Part shown: positions 7,679 through 15,396 of the stretch, piece after piece
How positions within the stretch are numbered: the stretch's first letter is position 1
Layout: each line of letters starts with the position of its first letter
Assembly: GCF_030412785.1 (NCBI RefSeq)
Contig: NZ_CP125295.1
Location: forward strand, 2,790,001 to 2,854,000
Source: Paraburkholderia sabiae
GTDB taxonomy: Bacteria > Pseudomonadota > Gammaproteobacteria > Burkholderiales > Burkholderiaceae
Reading direction: 5' to 3'
DNA: 64,000 nt
Position numbers and translations under genes: made by a program
Notes under the pieces: generated by a model
What the model was told of the DNA's origin: nothing
The model's input: the letters and a program-made list of their open reading frames with translations, nothing else
The model's database searches: none

Positions 7679-9235
7679 CTACGCCGCCACCTCCCCCTCC
7701 ACCCTGAACGCCGCCGTCAACTCGCTCAACCGCTTCGCCTCATCCGCGAGCGAAGCCGCCGTCGCCGCGTTCTCCTCCACCAGCGCCGCGTTCTGCTGCG
7801 TCACCTCATCCATCTGCGTGACGGCGAGGCCCACTTCCTTGATGCCGTCGCTCTGCTGCTGCGACGCCGTCGCGATCTCGCCGACAATCTTCGCGACGCG
7901 CGAAATCGACGCCTCGATCTCGCGGATCGTGTCGCCCGCGCCCGTCGCGATCTGCGCGCCGTGCGCGACGCGCGCCGTCGAATCCGCGATCAGCACGCCG
8001 ATTTCCTTCGCCGCCGCCGCCGAACGCTGAGCCAGGCTGCGCACTTCGCCCGCGACGACCGCAAAGCCACGCCCTTCCTCGCCCGCGCGCGCCGCCTCGA
8101 CGGCTGCGTTGAGCGCAAGGATATTGGTCTGAAACGCGATCCCTTCGATCGCCGTGATGATGCCCGTCATCTTCGACGAACCCGCGTCGATCGCATGCAT
8201 CGTCTCGACCAGAGTGCCGACGGCTTCGCGTCCGCGTGCCGTCATCGACGATGCGTCTTCGGCAAGCCGGCTGGCGTGCTGCGCGTTCTCGGCGTTCAGC
8301 TGAACCGTCGACGTCAGTTCGTCCATCGCGGCCGCCGTCTGTTCGAGCGACGCCGCCTGCTCTTCCGTGCGCTGCGACAGATCGAGATTGCCCGCCGCGA
8401 TCTGCTGCGTCGCCGCCGCGATCGAGTCCGAGCCTTTGCGCACCGTCGTGATCGTCGCGCCGAGCTTGTCCTGCATCGACGCGAGGCCATGCAGCAGCGT
8501 CCCCATCTCGTCTTCGGAACGGATCTCGACGCGCGTGCGCAATTCGCCCGACGCAATCGCATCGAACTGCCCGAGCGCATCGCGCATCGGCGACATGATC
8601 GCGCGGCGCAGCGCGCGCCAGCTCAGAAACGCGACGCCCAGCCCGACGACAATGCTCGCGACGCACGCGGTCAGCAGCGTTTTAAAGGTGGCGGTAGAAC
8701 GATCGGCGGCCTCCTGTGCGGCATCGTCGAGATATTTCTCAAGCGCGCCCTGGCTCGCGTTCATCGCCGAATAGAGGCCGATCAGATGATTCGCGCGGCT
8801 CTCGTCCATCCAGCTCGTGTCGCCGCTGCCGATCGCCTGAATCAGCTGGTCGATGCCGTCGCGCAAGACGGCCGTGCGTTTGGCGTCGAGATCGTCGGTG
8901 AGCCGTTGCAGTTCGGGCGTCTTCGGCAGCGCGCGGAACGCGGCCCACGCCTTGTCGGAATCGCCGAGCAGACGTTTTGCGCGATTCAGTTGTTCGCCGA
9001 GTTGCGGCGAATGCGGATTGCTCATCGCCCAGTCGAGGCCGAATCGCGCCCGCGACATCGCCGTGCCCGAGCGGCCCAACGCCACCACCGACGTGAAGTT
9101 GACCTCATACGCGTTACGCTGCGCGCGGTTGCTCTCGGCCATACCGAAAATGCCGAGCGCGCCTGTCGCGATCAGCAGCACGCCGAGAAACGCGATCGTC
9201 GTCGCGATCCGCGCGTTGATGGTCAACTTCTTCAT
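7679..9235 (-). CDS. Methyl-accepting chemotaxis protein
   Basis: A 518-residue transmembrane chemoreceptor. TM1 is about residues 10-30, followed by a periplasmic four-helix sensor (about 31-190), TM2 (about 190-212), a HAMP domain, and a cytoplasmic signalling coiled coil with the conserved hairpin tip EGIAFQTNILALNAAVEAAR. The C-terminus (AFRVEGEVAA) lacks the NWETF-type CheR/CheB tether. The start used is the ATG at 9233-9235 (MKKLTINARI); an in-frame GTG five codons upstream is the alternative. No che gene is adjacent, so it feeds a central array. An AT-rich inverted repeat lies 31-65 bp upstream. The ligand is unknown. Confidence 0.92.
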   Translation of the reverse strand: MKKLTINARIATTIAFLGVLLIATGALGIFGMAESNRAQRNAYEVNFTSVVALGRSGTAMSRARFGLDWAMSNPHSPQLGEQLNRAKRLLGDSDKAWAAFRALPKTPELQRLTDDLDAKRTAVLRDGIDQLIQAIGSGDTSWMDESRANHLIGLYSAMNASQGALEKYLDDAAQEAADRSTATFKTLLTACVASIVVGLGVAFLSWRALRRAIMSPMRDALGQFDAIASGELRTRVEIRSEDEMGTLLHGLASMQDKLGATITTVRKGSDSIAAATQQIAAGNLDLSQRTEEQAASLEQTAAAMDELTSTVQLNAENAQHASRLAEDASSMTARGREAVGTLVETMHAIDAGSSKMTGIITAIEGIAFQTNILALNAAVEAARAGEEGRGFAVVAGEVRSLAQRSAAAAKEIGVLIADSTARVAHGAQIATGAGDTIREIEASISRVAKIVGEIATASQQQSDGIKEVGLAVTQMDEVTQQNAALVEENAATAASLADEAKRLSELTAAFRVEGEVAA

Positions 9236-9265
9236 GTTGTCTGGTCTCACTCATGGCTTGTTTTT

Positions 9266-9300
9266 GTTCCATATATAAAACATATATCCTTATATGGAAC
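9266..9300. promoter_or_regulatory. AT-rich inverted repeat upstream of the chemoreceptor gene
   Basis: GTTCCATATA (9266-9275) and TATATGGAAC (9291-9300) are perfect reverse complements separated by 15 bases of A/T-rich DNA that includes a further CATATAT. The strong AT content within GC-rich surroundings points to the promoter and operator of the minus-strand chemoreceptor gene. The regulator is unknown. Confidence 0.45.
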
Positions 9301-9318
9301 TAACGTCGAGTGTAAGAC

Positions 9319-9346
9319 GAAAAAAATGAGCAGACCACTGCTCATT
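9319..9346 (-). terminator. Intrinsic terminator of the AEC transporter gene
   Basis: On the minus strand a 9-bp stem (AATGAGCAG at 9325-9333 with CTGCTCATT at 9338-9346, 4-nt loop) is followed by a run of T. It lies 46 bp after the AEC stop codon, so it should end that transcript before the chemoreceptor promoter. Confidence 0.75.
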
Positions 9347-9391
9347 TGGAAACGCGTTGCGAGACCGCGACAACGGATCGGCAGGCGCCCG

Positions 9392-10342
9392 CTACCCCGG
9401 CGCGTGCATGTAGAACAGCAGCAACGACAGCGTCACGAGCGAGCCGAGCGTCGACAGCAGAATGGTCTGCGACGTGATCTGTGCCTCGCGCCGATAGAAC
9501 TCGGCGAGCATGTAAGGACCCGTGCCCGTCGGCAGCGCGGCGAGGAGCACGGCCATGTCGACGGTTGGCGCGGGCAGCGCGAACACATGCGCCGCTACCC
9601 ACCACGCGAGCGTCGGCTGTGCAATCAGCTTGATGGCTGTCAGCACAAACGACGTGAGCGACTCGCTGCCCTCGTCCTTGACCGGGCGCTTTTCCGCCAG
9701 AAAAAGGCCGAGGCTCACCAGCGCGCAAGGGCTCGCGGCGCCGCTCAGCAGCTTCAGGAAGGTCTCCGCGCTTTGCGGCAACGTGACGTGCACGCTCGCC
9801 GCCAGCACGCCGAGGATCGGCGACGCGATCAGCGGATTCTTCAACAGCCGCCACACCACCTTCGCGCCGAGCTTGTGTGGCGTGCGCTCCGTCTGCAAGC
9901 CGATTTCGATCAGCACGATCGCGAGCGCGAACAGCACGCAGGCGACCAGAATCGTCGCGATGGTAGTCGGCGTGAGACTCGCCTTGCCGAACGCGAGCAG
10001 GCCGAGCGGAAAGCCGATGTAGCCCGTGTTCGGATACGACGCGGCGATCGCATCGACGCTCGCATCGGCGAGATGTCGGCCGCTCGCGACCCGAACGAGC
10101 AGCACTGCCACGAACACGCCTGCGCAGGCAATCGAAAAGGTGATGATGAAGGCCGGCTGGTCGAGCTGCTGCCAGGTCGAATGGGCCATCGTGTCGAACA
10201 GCAGCGCAGGCAACGCGAGCCACACGACGAAGCGGTTCAGTTCAGAAGCGGCCGTCGGGCCGAGCAGATTGCGACGGCGGCAAAAGAAGCCCGCGAAGAT
10301 CAGCGCGAAGACGGGCAACAGGATTTCGAGCGTGGACAGCAT
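9392..10342 (-). CDS. AEC (auxin efflux carrier) family transporter
   Basis: A 316-residue inner-membrane permease with about ten hydrophobic segments in two five-helix halves, the layout of the AEC family (malonate, malate or other organic-acid carriers). Diagnostic segments are NRFVVWLALPALLF in TM2 and the NTGYIGFPLG motif in the first crossover helix. It diverges from a LysR-type gene with about 107 bp between the starts, the usual arrangement for a locally regulated exporter. An intrinsic terminator follows the gene. The substrate is not predictable. Confidence 0.87.
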   Translation of the reverse strand: MLSTLEILLPVFALIFAGFFCRRRNLLGPTAASELNRFVVWLALPALLFDTMAHSTWQQLDQPAFIITFSIACAGVFVAVLLVRVASGRHLADASVDAIAASYPNTGYIGFPLGLLAFGKASLTPTTIATILVACVLFALAIVLIEIGLQTERTPHKLGAKVVWRLLKNPLIASPILGVLAASVHVTLPQSAETFLKLLSGAASPCALVSLGLFLAEKRPVKDEGSESLTSFVLTAIKLIAQPTLAWWVAAHVFALPAPTVDMAVLLAALPTGTGPYMLAEFYRREAQITSQTILLSTLGSLVTLSLLLFYMHAPG

Positions 10343-10449
10343 GGGATCGCGACAACCAAGACAAAGATAGTGAAGACGCGCCAGCGTAAGTGTTTCTATC
10401 TATACAATCCAATGCGGAATTCAGCCTTCGACGATACCTTTTTTGCATC

Positions 10450-11319
10450 ATGCTCGACGTCAAGCCGCTTCGCTACTTCGTCACGCTCGCCGAAACCCGG
10501 CATTTCGGCCGCGCCGCCGCGCGCCTGAACCTGTCGCAGCCGCCGCTGAGCCGGCAACTGGCTGCGTTGGAGGCGTCGCTGGGCGTGACGTTGATCGAGC
10601 GCAGTCCGCGCAGCGTCACGCTCACAGCAGCCGGCGAGCGCTTCTACGACGACGCGAAAGCGATCCTCGCGTCGATCGAACAGGCGGCGAAGAATGCACG
10701 CGCCGCGTCCGTCGGCGACAGCGGGCAGCTGAACATCGGCTTCACGATGTGCGCCGCGTACAGCGTGCTGCCCGCCTACGCACGCGCCTATGGCGACGCG
10801 TATCCCGACGTGACGCTGAATCTGCGCGAAGTCGTATCGAACGATCTGGCGTCGCAAGTGCTGAGCGGACAGATCGACGCCGCGATCATGTTTCCGGGCG
10901 CGCCGAGCGAGAGCCTCGACACGCGCGCGATCTTCACGGAGCCGCTGTGCGTCGCGCTGTCACGCGATCACGCCCTCGCCCGCGCGCGCCAGTTGAACAT
11001 CGCGCAACTCGCGCATGAGCCGTTCGTGATGGCATCGGAAGCCGTGTCGCCGAGTCTGCGCGCGACCATCGTCGATCATTGCGCACAAGGCGGTTTCACG
11101 CCCGAAGTGCGCTTCGAAGTGCAGTTGCAGCAGACGGTGTTGAGTCTCGTCGATGAAGGCGTCGGCATCGCGCTCGTGCCGAAGTCGATGAGCAAGGCGC
11201 AGCTGGCGGGCGTCGTGTTCAGGCCGCTGGCGAACGCGCCGACGATTTCGCAGTTGCTCGTGTGGTCGCCGTCGAACCGCAATCCTTGTCTGGCGCGGTT
11301 TCTGGAAATGGCGAACTGA
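10450..11319 (+). CDS. LysR-family regulator divergent from the AEC transporter
   Basis: A 289-residue LysR-type regulator: winged helix-turn-helix at residues 1-60 (MLDVKPLRYFVTLAETRHFG, LSQPPLSRQLAALE) and a periplasmic-binding-like effector domain from about residue 90. The ATG at 10450 is chosen because it starts the conserved domain; upstream residues are not LysR-like. It probably controls the divergent AEC gene by binding the shared 107-bp gap. A co-inducer would be an organic acid if the exporter is an organic-acid carrier, but this is inference. Confidence 0.9.
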   Translation: MLDVKPLRYFVTLAETRHFGRAAARLNLSQPPLSRQLAALEASLGVTLIERSPRSVTLTAAGERFYDDAKAILASIEQAAKNARAASVGDSGQLNIGFTMCAAYSVLPAYARAYGDAYPDVTLNLREVVSNDLASQVLSGQIDAAIMFPGAPSESLDTRAIFTEPLCVALSRDHALARARQLNIAQLAHEPFVMASEAVSPSLRATIVDHCAQGGFTPEVRFEVQLQQTVLSLVDEGVGIALVPKSMSKAQLAGVVFRPLANAPTISQLLVWSPSNRNPCLARFLEMAN

Positions 11320-11333
11320 AAAGTAAAGACACG

Positions 11334-11361
11334 CGCGCCCGCGCAATGACGCGCAGGCGCG
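11334..11361. terminator. GC-rich hairpin between convergent LysR and cbtA ends
   Basis: CGCGCC (11334-11339) pairs with GGCGCG (11356-11361) and GCGC (11341-11344) with GCGC (11351-11354), with one mismatch and a 6-nt loop. It lies between two convergent stop codons, without a T-run. Confidence 0.4.
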
Positions 11362-11368
11362 GGACAGA

Positions 11369-11394
11369 AGCGTTACAGATAAGCGTTACAGATA
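11369..11394. repeat. 13-bp tandem duplication across the cbtA stop codon
   Basis: AGCGTTACAGATA occurs twice in direct succession (11369-11381 and 11382-11394). The second copy contains the cbtA stop codon and its last codons, and the first is a copy lying just beyond. It is a slippage-type duplication with no effect on the protein. Confidence 0.8.
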
Positions 11395-12153
11395 AGCCGA
11401 CTTGCGCGCCGCCGCGTTCGATGCGCGCGCGATGCGCTCGCTGCGTTCGATCAGCGCGCCGAACAGCAGACCGATGACGGCCCACATGATCGCCTGCATG
11501 CCGAGCGCCGTCATGCGGAACTTCCACAGCACGACGGCCGGGAACGCTTCGGGCACTTCGTTGACCGTCGGCAGCGCGATCTGGATCGCGGCGATGATCG
11601 CGACGAACACGATGCCGCCAATGATCGACGCGTTCCACAAGCCAAGGCGCGACATCAGGTGCTTGCGCACTTTCATCGAGAACACAGCCACGACGAGCGA
11701 CGTGACGATCATCAGGAAGAACAGCCCGGTGCGCATGCCGATCGTATCGGGATCGCCGACTGAAGGCGGATTCGCCGGATACTTGATGGTCGGCACGAGC
11801 ACGACGGCGACATAAGCGCCGAGCGCGAGCCACGCGGACAACGCGCGCGCGCCGAGCTTGCCGACGCGTCCGTGCAGATACGCGAAAGTCAGCGCGAACA
11901 GCCCGCCGAACGCCATGCCATACGCAACGACGCCCGTGAGCAGCCCAAGACCCGCCTGCGTGCCGCGGCTGACGATTTCTTCGTCATGATCGTGGCCGCC
12001 CGCGTCGCCGTGATCGTGCGCTGCGTGCATGTTTTCTTCGAACGAGATGGCCGTATCGACGAGCGGTTCGCCCGCGACGCGCGCGAACGCGAACGTGAGC
12101 AAGCCCGCGACGATGCCTGCGAGCATGCCTCGCATCAACAACTTACCAACCAT
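11386..12153 (-). CDS. cbtA: CbtA family cobalt transporter subunit
   Basis: A 255-residue membrane protein of the CbtA family, predicted to import cobalt for B12 synthesis. It has about five or six hydrophobic helices and a His/Asp-rich loop after the first helix (residues 43-58, HAAHDHGDAGGHDHDE) that is a plausible metal-capture site. GGGAG lies eight bases upstream of the ATG. It is 21 bp downstream of cbtB in the same transcript, and that transcript carries a cobalamin riboswitch in its leader. This pairing is the classical B12-repressed CbtAB system. Transport by CbtAB is predicted for the family from regulation and context. Confidence 0.9.
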   Translation of the reverse strand: MVGKLLMRGMLAGIVAGLLTFAFARVAGEPLVDTAISFEENMHAAHDHGDAGGHDHDEEIVSRGTQAGLGLLTGVVAYGMAFGGLFALTFAYLHGRVGKLGARALSAWLALGAYVAVVLVPTIKYPANPPSVGDPDTIGMRTGLFFLMIVTSLVVAVFSMKVRKHLMSRLGLWNASIIGGIVFVAIIAAIQIALPTVNEVPEAFPAVVLWKFRMTALGMQAIMWAVIGLLFGALIERSERIARASNAAARKSAYL

Positions 12154-12174
12154 GGTGATGACTCCCTTACGCGA

Positions 12175-12399
12175 TCAGTGGCAAGGAAAGCCGAGCAGGT
12201 GGCGGCCGTCGTGCACGAATTCATGCACGTACATGCCGGGAATCAGCGACGTCGCGCCTTCTTCGGCGCCGACAAAGTACAGCGCGAGCAGCATCAGCAG
12301 ACCGCCGAAGATGATCCAGGGCAGCAGTTCGCGAAGCGGAATCGGCGTGATGGCGGGTTGATCGGTCTGACCGGCGTGGTCGAGAGCGGTGTCATTCAT
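12175..12399 (-). CDS. cbtB: CbtB family cobalt transporter subunit
   Basis: A 74-residue single-helix protein (TM about residues 25-45) whose C-terminus has the family His motif (VHEFVHDGRHLLGFPCH). The start is the ATG at 12397-12399, which lies nine bases after AGGAG; a second ATG three codons earlier overlaps the ribosome site, and longer frames run into the riboswitch. It is the first gene of the cbtBA operon. The ribosome site lies downstream of the cobalamin riboswitch, so translation or transcription is expected to fall when adenosylcobalamin is abundant. Confidence 0.88.
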   Translation of the reverse strand: MNDTALDHAGQTDQPAITPIPLRELLPWIIFGGLLMLLALYFVGAEEGATSLIPGMYVHEFVHDGRHLLGFPCH

Positions 12400-12454
12400 G
12401 ACGGACATCTCCTGGGGGTAACGCGCCCCGATAGTCGATTGATGAGGGAAGTCG

Positions 12455-12575
12455 AAGCTTGGGTCTGGCTTCCGGCTGGTGTCCTGCATGTTTGCGTACG
12501 CATTGACTGCCGATTACAGTGGCGCGACCGCGCCGGGCTTGCACCGGCTTCCGCGCTTCGAGTGGCGTCTATTCT
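12455..12575 (-). ncRNA. Cobalamin riboswitch controlling cbtBA
   Basis: Reading the minus strand from about 12575 to 12455, the conserved cobalamin-aptamer elements occur in order: GCCGGTGCAAGCCCGGC, the core GCGGTCGCGCCACTG followed by TAATCGGC, and the B12-box-like GGAAGCCAGACCC. It ends about 55 bp before the cbtB start. Ends are approximate. Adenosylcobalamin binding would be expected to shut off cbtBA. Covariance-model scoring would settle class and limits, but the conserved core and the cbtBA context agree. Confidence 0.88.
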
Positions 12576-12633
12576 ACGCGCTAAACTGCGACACGCTCCC
12601 GACTTTCTCCACTGTCCACACATAGAGCCGCCG

Positions 12634-13248
12634 ATGCGCACACGTCTGTTGTTGATCAGCCATCCGGCGACGGCCGCGCAGCGCAAAGGCGCGTTTCCCG
12701 CCGACGATCCGCTCGATGCACATGCTATCGAAGAAGCCGCGGCTTTCCGGGTGGCGAATGCGGATCGGCTGAACGCGGATCTTGCGCTGAGCAGCCCCGC
12801 TCCGTGCGCGCGCGAAACGGCTCACGCGCTCGGATTCGCGGCGCATGCAGAGCCCGCGCTCGCCGACGCGGATTACGGACGCTGGCGAGGCCGCCGTCTG
12901 CTCGAACTCGCCGACGAAGAGCCCGACGCGCTCGCCACATGGACGCGCGATCCATCCGCCGCGCCGCATGGCGGCGAATCGTTCGATGCGCTGAAGCTGC
13001 GTGTCGGCGGCTGGCTCGATGCGTTCGAACAACGCGGCAACGTGATCGCCGTCACACATGCAAGCGTGATCCGCGCGGCCCTGATGCATATATTGCAGAC
13101 GCCGCCAGCAACGTTCGCGCGGATCGAAGTGCCGCCGCTGGCCATCGTCGAACTGCGGCACAACGAGCGCGGCTGGACATGGTGGCCCGCGCCTCATCGT
13201 CATACGGGACTCACAACGACGGACACGACAGCACCTGCTGCGGATTGA
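12634..13248 (+). CDS. Histidine phosphatase superfamily protein lacking the RHG arginine
   Basis: A 204-residue protein of the phosphoglycerate-mutase-like (branch 1) fold. The phosphoacceptor His is H10, but the canonical R-H-G is S-H-P here. The second His motif is intact (VTHASVIRAA, H142), as are R60 in the SxxxxARETA segment and the acidic DYGRWRGRRL region. It is transcribed divergently from the cobalamin riboswitch/cbtBA unit. In B12 loci a relative, CobC, removes the alpha-ribazole phosphate, so a role in cobalamin metabolism is plausible but unproven. Loss of the first Arg may lower or change activity. It overlaps the end of the next, convergent gene by 38 bp. Confidence 0.8.
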   Translation: MRTRLLLISHPATAAQRKGAFPADDPLDAHAIEEAAAFRVANADRLNADLALSSPAPCARETAHALGFAAHAEPALADADYGRWRGRRLLELADEEPDALATWTRDPSAAPHGGESFDALKLRVGGWLDAFEQRGNVIAVTHASVIRAALMHILQTPPATFARIEVPPLAIVELRHNERGWTWWPAPHRHTGLTTTDTTAPAAD

Positions 13249-13645
13249 GTGTCGTACCCGGCATGCCGTCCGTGGCAGGCGTGCCTTGCGTCGGCATGGC
13301 GATCAGGCGCACGGCGTCCGTGCCCGCATTCGCCAACACGTAGCGTTCGGGGCGGCCCTGCGCCTGCCAGTACGCGCGATAGACGCCGCCATCCATCGTC
13401 ACATGCAGCGTGCCGCGCACGGTCTTGCCGCCCGCGATGAAATCGACGGGTTCGCCGTCCCGCAACGCAAAGCCCTTCGCGGCCTGCGTGCCCGATGCAG
13501 CCGTTGCCCGCGACTCAGCCGATTCGGCCGCTTCAGCCGATACCCCCGCGCCCGACAGCACGCCGCAAAACGCATCGCCCGTCGCGGCAATCGACAGTTG
13601 CGCGACAGTCCACAGCGCGAGCGGTGCAATCGTTCTGAGTTTCAT
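13211..13645 (-). CDS. Hypothetical secreted protein
   Basis: A 144-residue protein of unknown function. Residues 1-20 (MKLRTIAPLALWTVAQLSIA) look like a Sec signal peptide, followed by an Ala/Glu/Ser-rich linker (about 35-58) and a compact beta-rich C-terminal part (VDFIAGGKTVRGTLHVTMDGGVYRAYW). Two Cys (near residues 27 and 141) could pair in the periplasm. The ATG at 13643-13645 has GAGG at good distance. The gene converges on, and overlaps by 38 bp, the phosphatase-family gene. I recognise no family. Confidence 0.6.
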   Translation of the reverse strand: MKLRTIAPLALWTVAQLSIAATGDAFCGVLSGAGVSAEAAESAESRATAASGTQAAKGFALRDGEPVDFIAGGKTVRGTLHVTMDGGVYRAYWQAQGRPERYVLANAGTDAVRLIAMPTQGTPATDGMPGTTLNPQQVLSCPSL

Positions 13646-13824
13646 GAAGTGCCTCGTATTGCTGGGAACGGCGCGCATCGTCGATGGCAACGCTGCGCAG
13701 TGCAAAGCGCATACCCAGTCACCGTGAAGTGAAGCCGCGTGAATTTTGACCGCGTGGCAGCGCGCATTTTGATGTGCGATAAGAGTCAGGTCTTTCACAA
13801 GCGTTCACCGACAAGAGGCAACCG

Positions 13825-14043
13825 ATGGCTACGCTCGAAGCGTTTCGCTCCGTGCTCGACGATGCACGCACGCCCGAGATCATTCGCAATCACATCATCG
13901 ATTCGCTGCAATACGCGCTGCGCAATCACGGCCAGATTTTCACGTCGAAGGAAATCGAATGGCTCGCGCAATGGGACGACGCGCGCATTCCGCTCGCCGC
14001 CTCGCGCGAGTTGCAAAAACGCTTGACGCAGACGACGGAGTAA
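13825..14043 (+). CDS. Small conserved-looking hypothetical protein
   Basis: A 72-residue, soluble, helix-rich protein (MATLEAFRSVLDDARTPE... ending LQKRLTQTTE). It starts at an ATG preceded by AAGAGGCAACC, a fair ribosome site, and has the codon bias of neighbouring genes, so it is likely real. No Cys, no signal peptide and no known motif is visible. Neighbours give no functional hint. Confidence 0.6.
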   Translation: MATLEAFRSVLDDARTPEIIRNHIIDSLQYALRNHGQIFTSKEIEWLAQWDDARIPLAASRELQKRLTQTTE

Positions 14044-14557
14044 GCCCGCAAAGCCCTTGCGCTCTGTCGCTATCTTCGGGCGCGGCATGCTTCACGGACG
14101 CAGCCGCGCGAAAGTTTGTGCTACACAAGGGCCTGTTTTTAGGGCATAATATGTCGAACGCAGCGTTCTGCCAGCATCCTCCGGCATTCTCTTAACCGCA
14201 ACGCGTCCACGTCTTTCGCGTAGTTCGTTTTCACCGCGTTGCACTGATCGCGTTACACCCCAACCGTCCCGTTACCGCGCAATAGCATGCAGCGGCAACC
14301 CGGCGGTCGTCGTCACTTCGGCCACGCGCTGCGCGCTTGAACCCGACCGGGTGACACTTGCTACGTTCGGTGCCTGTGCGGCATCAGCGTATTTCTCCAT
14401 CCGTTCCGCGTTGTTCGCGGCCGTGTTCGAGCCTACGTATCTGGCTCGCGCCAAACTTTTTCATTGCGGTGCGCCCTACGGTGCTGCGCCGCCTGCTGCC
14501 CATTCGCCGCGCCTGTGTGACGCGCGCACCGGCGGCACGCATGACAGGAATTTGCAT
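14044..14557. other. 514-bp region without a convincing gene
   Basis: Short frames here have atypical codon use and no ribosome site. A less GC-rich stretch with TAGGGCATAATATG near 14140-14155 could hold a -10 element for the downstream small gene at 14558. I see no repeat, RNA gene or terminator. Confidence 0.4.
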
Positions 14558-14842
14558 ATGACTCAAGGCGTCAAGACGTACAAGGGCTACGAAATCCATC
14601 CGCTCGTTTATCCGCGACGCACAGCGAGCGGCGTGACCCACCGCAATTCGATCGACAGCGGTTACGACGCGTCGGTGCGCATCTGCCGTGTCGGCCAGAA
14701 TCCTTCCGCCGACGGCCGTGTGTTCCGCTTCGCGTACTTCCGTCCGTTCGAAGGCGCGGGCAAGGCGCGCATGGCTTGCATCGAGCATGCGTCGCAAGTG
14801 ATCGACGGCCGGGTGGACGGGCAAACCGTTTCCGATCTCTGA
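14558..14842 (+). CDS. Small YKG[YF]E-motif protein, copy 1
   Basis: A 94-residue cytoplasmic protein of unknown function. It opens with the motif TYKGYEIHP, continues with a strand containing YDASVRIC and a central FRFAYFRPF segment, and ends in an ACIEHASQVIDGRVDG helix. The same plan occurs in two other small proteins of this window (49512-49793 and 57832-58095). Start at the ATG 14558, which places the motif at residues 7-13; upstream frame is not coding-like. A short hairpin follows the stop. It lies 125 bp before infA on the same strand. It could be a small nucleic-acid-binding or stress protein, but that is a guess. Confidence 0.7.
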   Translation: MTQGVKTYKGYEIHPLVYPRRTASGVTHRNSIDSGYDASVRICRVGQNPSADGRVFRFAYFRPFEGAGKARMACIEHASQVIDGRVDGQTVSDL

Positions 14843-14846
14843 TCGG

Positions 14847-14869
14847 ACGCGCCGCGAAAGGCGCGTTTC
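14847..14869 (+). terminator. Short hairpin terminator candidate
   Basis: ACGCGCC (14847-14853) and GGCGCGT (14860-14866) form a 7-bp stem with a GCGAAA loop, followed by TTTC. It lies five bases after the stop codon at 14842. The T-run is short, so termination may be partial. Confidence 0.5.
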
Positions 14870-14967
14870 ACGTATCAACCGTATCGCCGCAGCAGCGTTC
14901 GCGCTGCCGCGCAAGACACGCTGCGCGCCGCGCGCGGCACCCTTCCCTCATCGACCAGGAGTAGTGC

Positions 14968-15231
14968 ATGGCGAAAGAAGAACTCATTGAACTGGACGGC
15001 ATCGTCGACGAAGTACTGCCCGACAGCCGCTACCGCGTGACGCTCGACAACGGCGTCGTCGTGGGTGCGTACGCATCGGGCCGCATGCGCAAGAATCACA
15101 TCCGTATCCTCGCGGGCGACCGCGTCACGCTCGAACTGTCGGTCTACGACCTGACCAAGGGGCGTATCAACTTCCGTCACAAGGACGAACGCAGCAGCGG
15201 CCCGCGCAGCGCGCCGATGCGCCGCCGCTGA
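14968..15231 (+). CDS. infA: Translation initiation factor IF-1 (second-copy type)
   Basis: An 87-residue OB-fold protein that binds the ribosomal A site during initiation. The IF-1 signature is clear: [24 protein letters not shown], then [28 protein letters not shown] and [13 protein letters not shown]. It has a basic tail (about residues 76-87) longer than usual. AGGAG precedes the ATG by six bases. Burkholderiales carry one infA with the ribosomal protein operon and often a second, separate copy; this one has no ribosomal neighbours, so it is probably that second copy. Confidence 0.93.
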   Translation: MAKEELIELDGIVDEVLPDSRYRVTLDNGVVVGAYASGRMRKNHIRILAGDRVTLELSVYDLTKGRINFRHKDERSSGPRSAPMRRR

Positions 15232-15396
15232 CGTAGCGGCAAGCAGTAGCCAGAAGCAGCAGGCGTCTCGCGATCAATCGGGCGGGACGCGGGAACGAAT
15301 CGACGCACAAAAGGCCGTCGCGCATTTGCGCCGTCGACCACGCAGTACACAGCAATCGATGCGGCATGTGCAACGCATGCCGCCCGCCTCACTTCC

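Noticed and set aside
7961..10528. A very long plus-strand frame (about 855 codons) across the chemoreceptor and AEC genes
   Set aside because: It is antisense to two recognised genes; long antisense frames are common in GC-rich DNA, and its composition is Arg-rich without a fold.
12175..12489. A longer cbtB start at 12489
   Set aside because: It would read through the cobalamin riboswitch; the AGGAG-preceded ATG at 12399 fits the family length.
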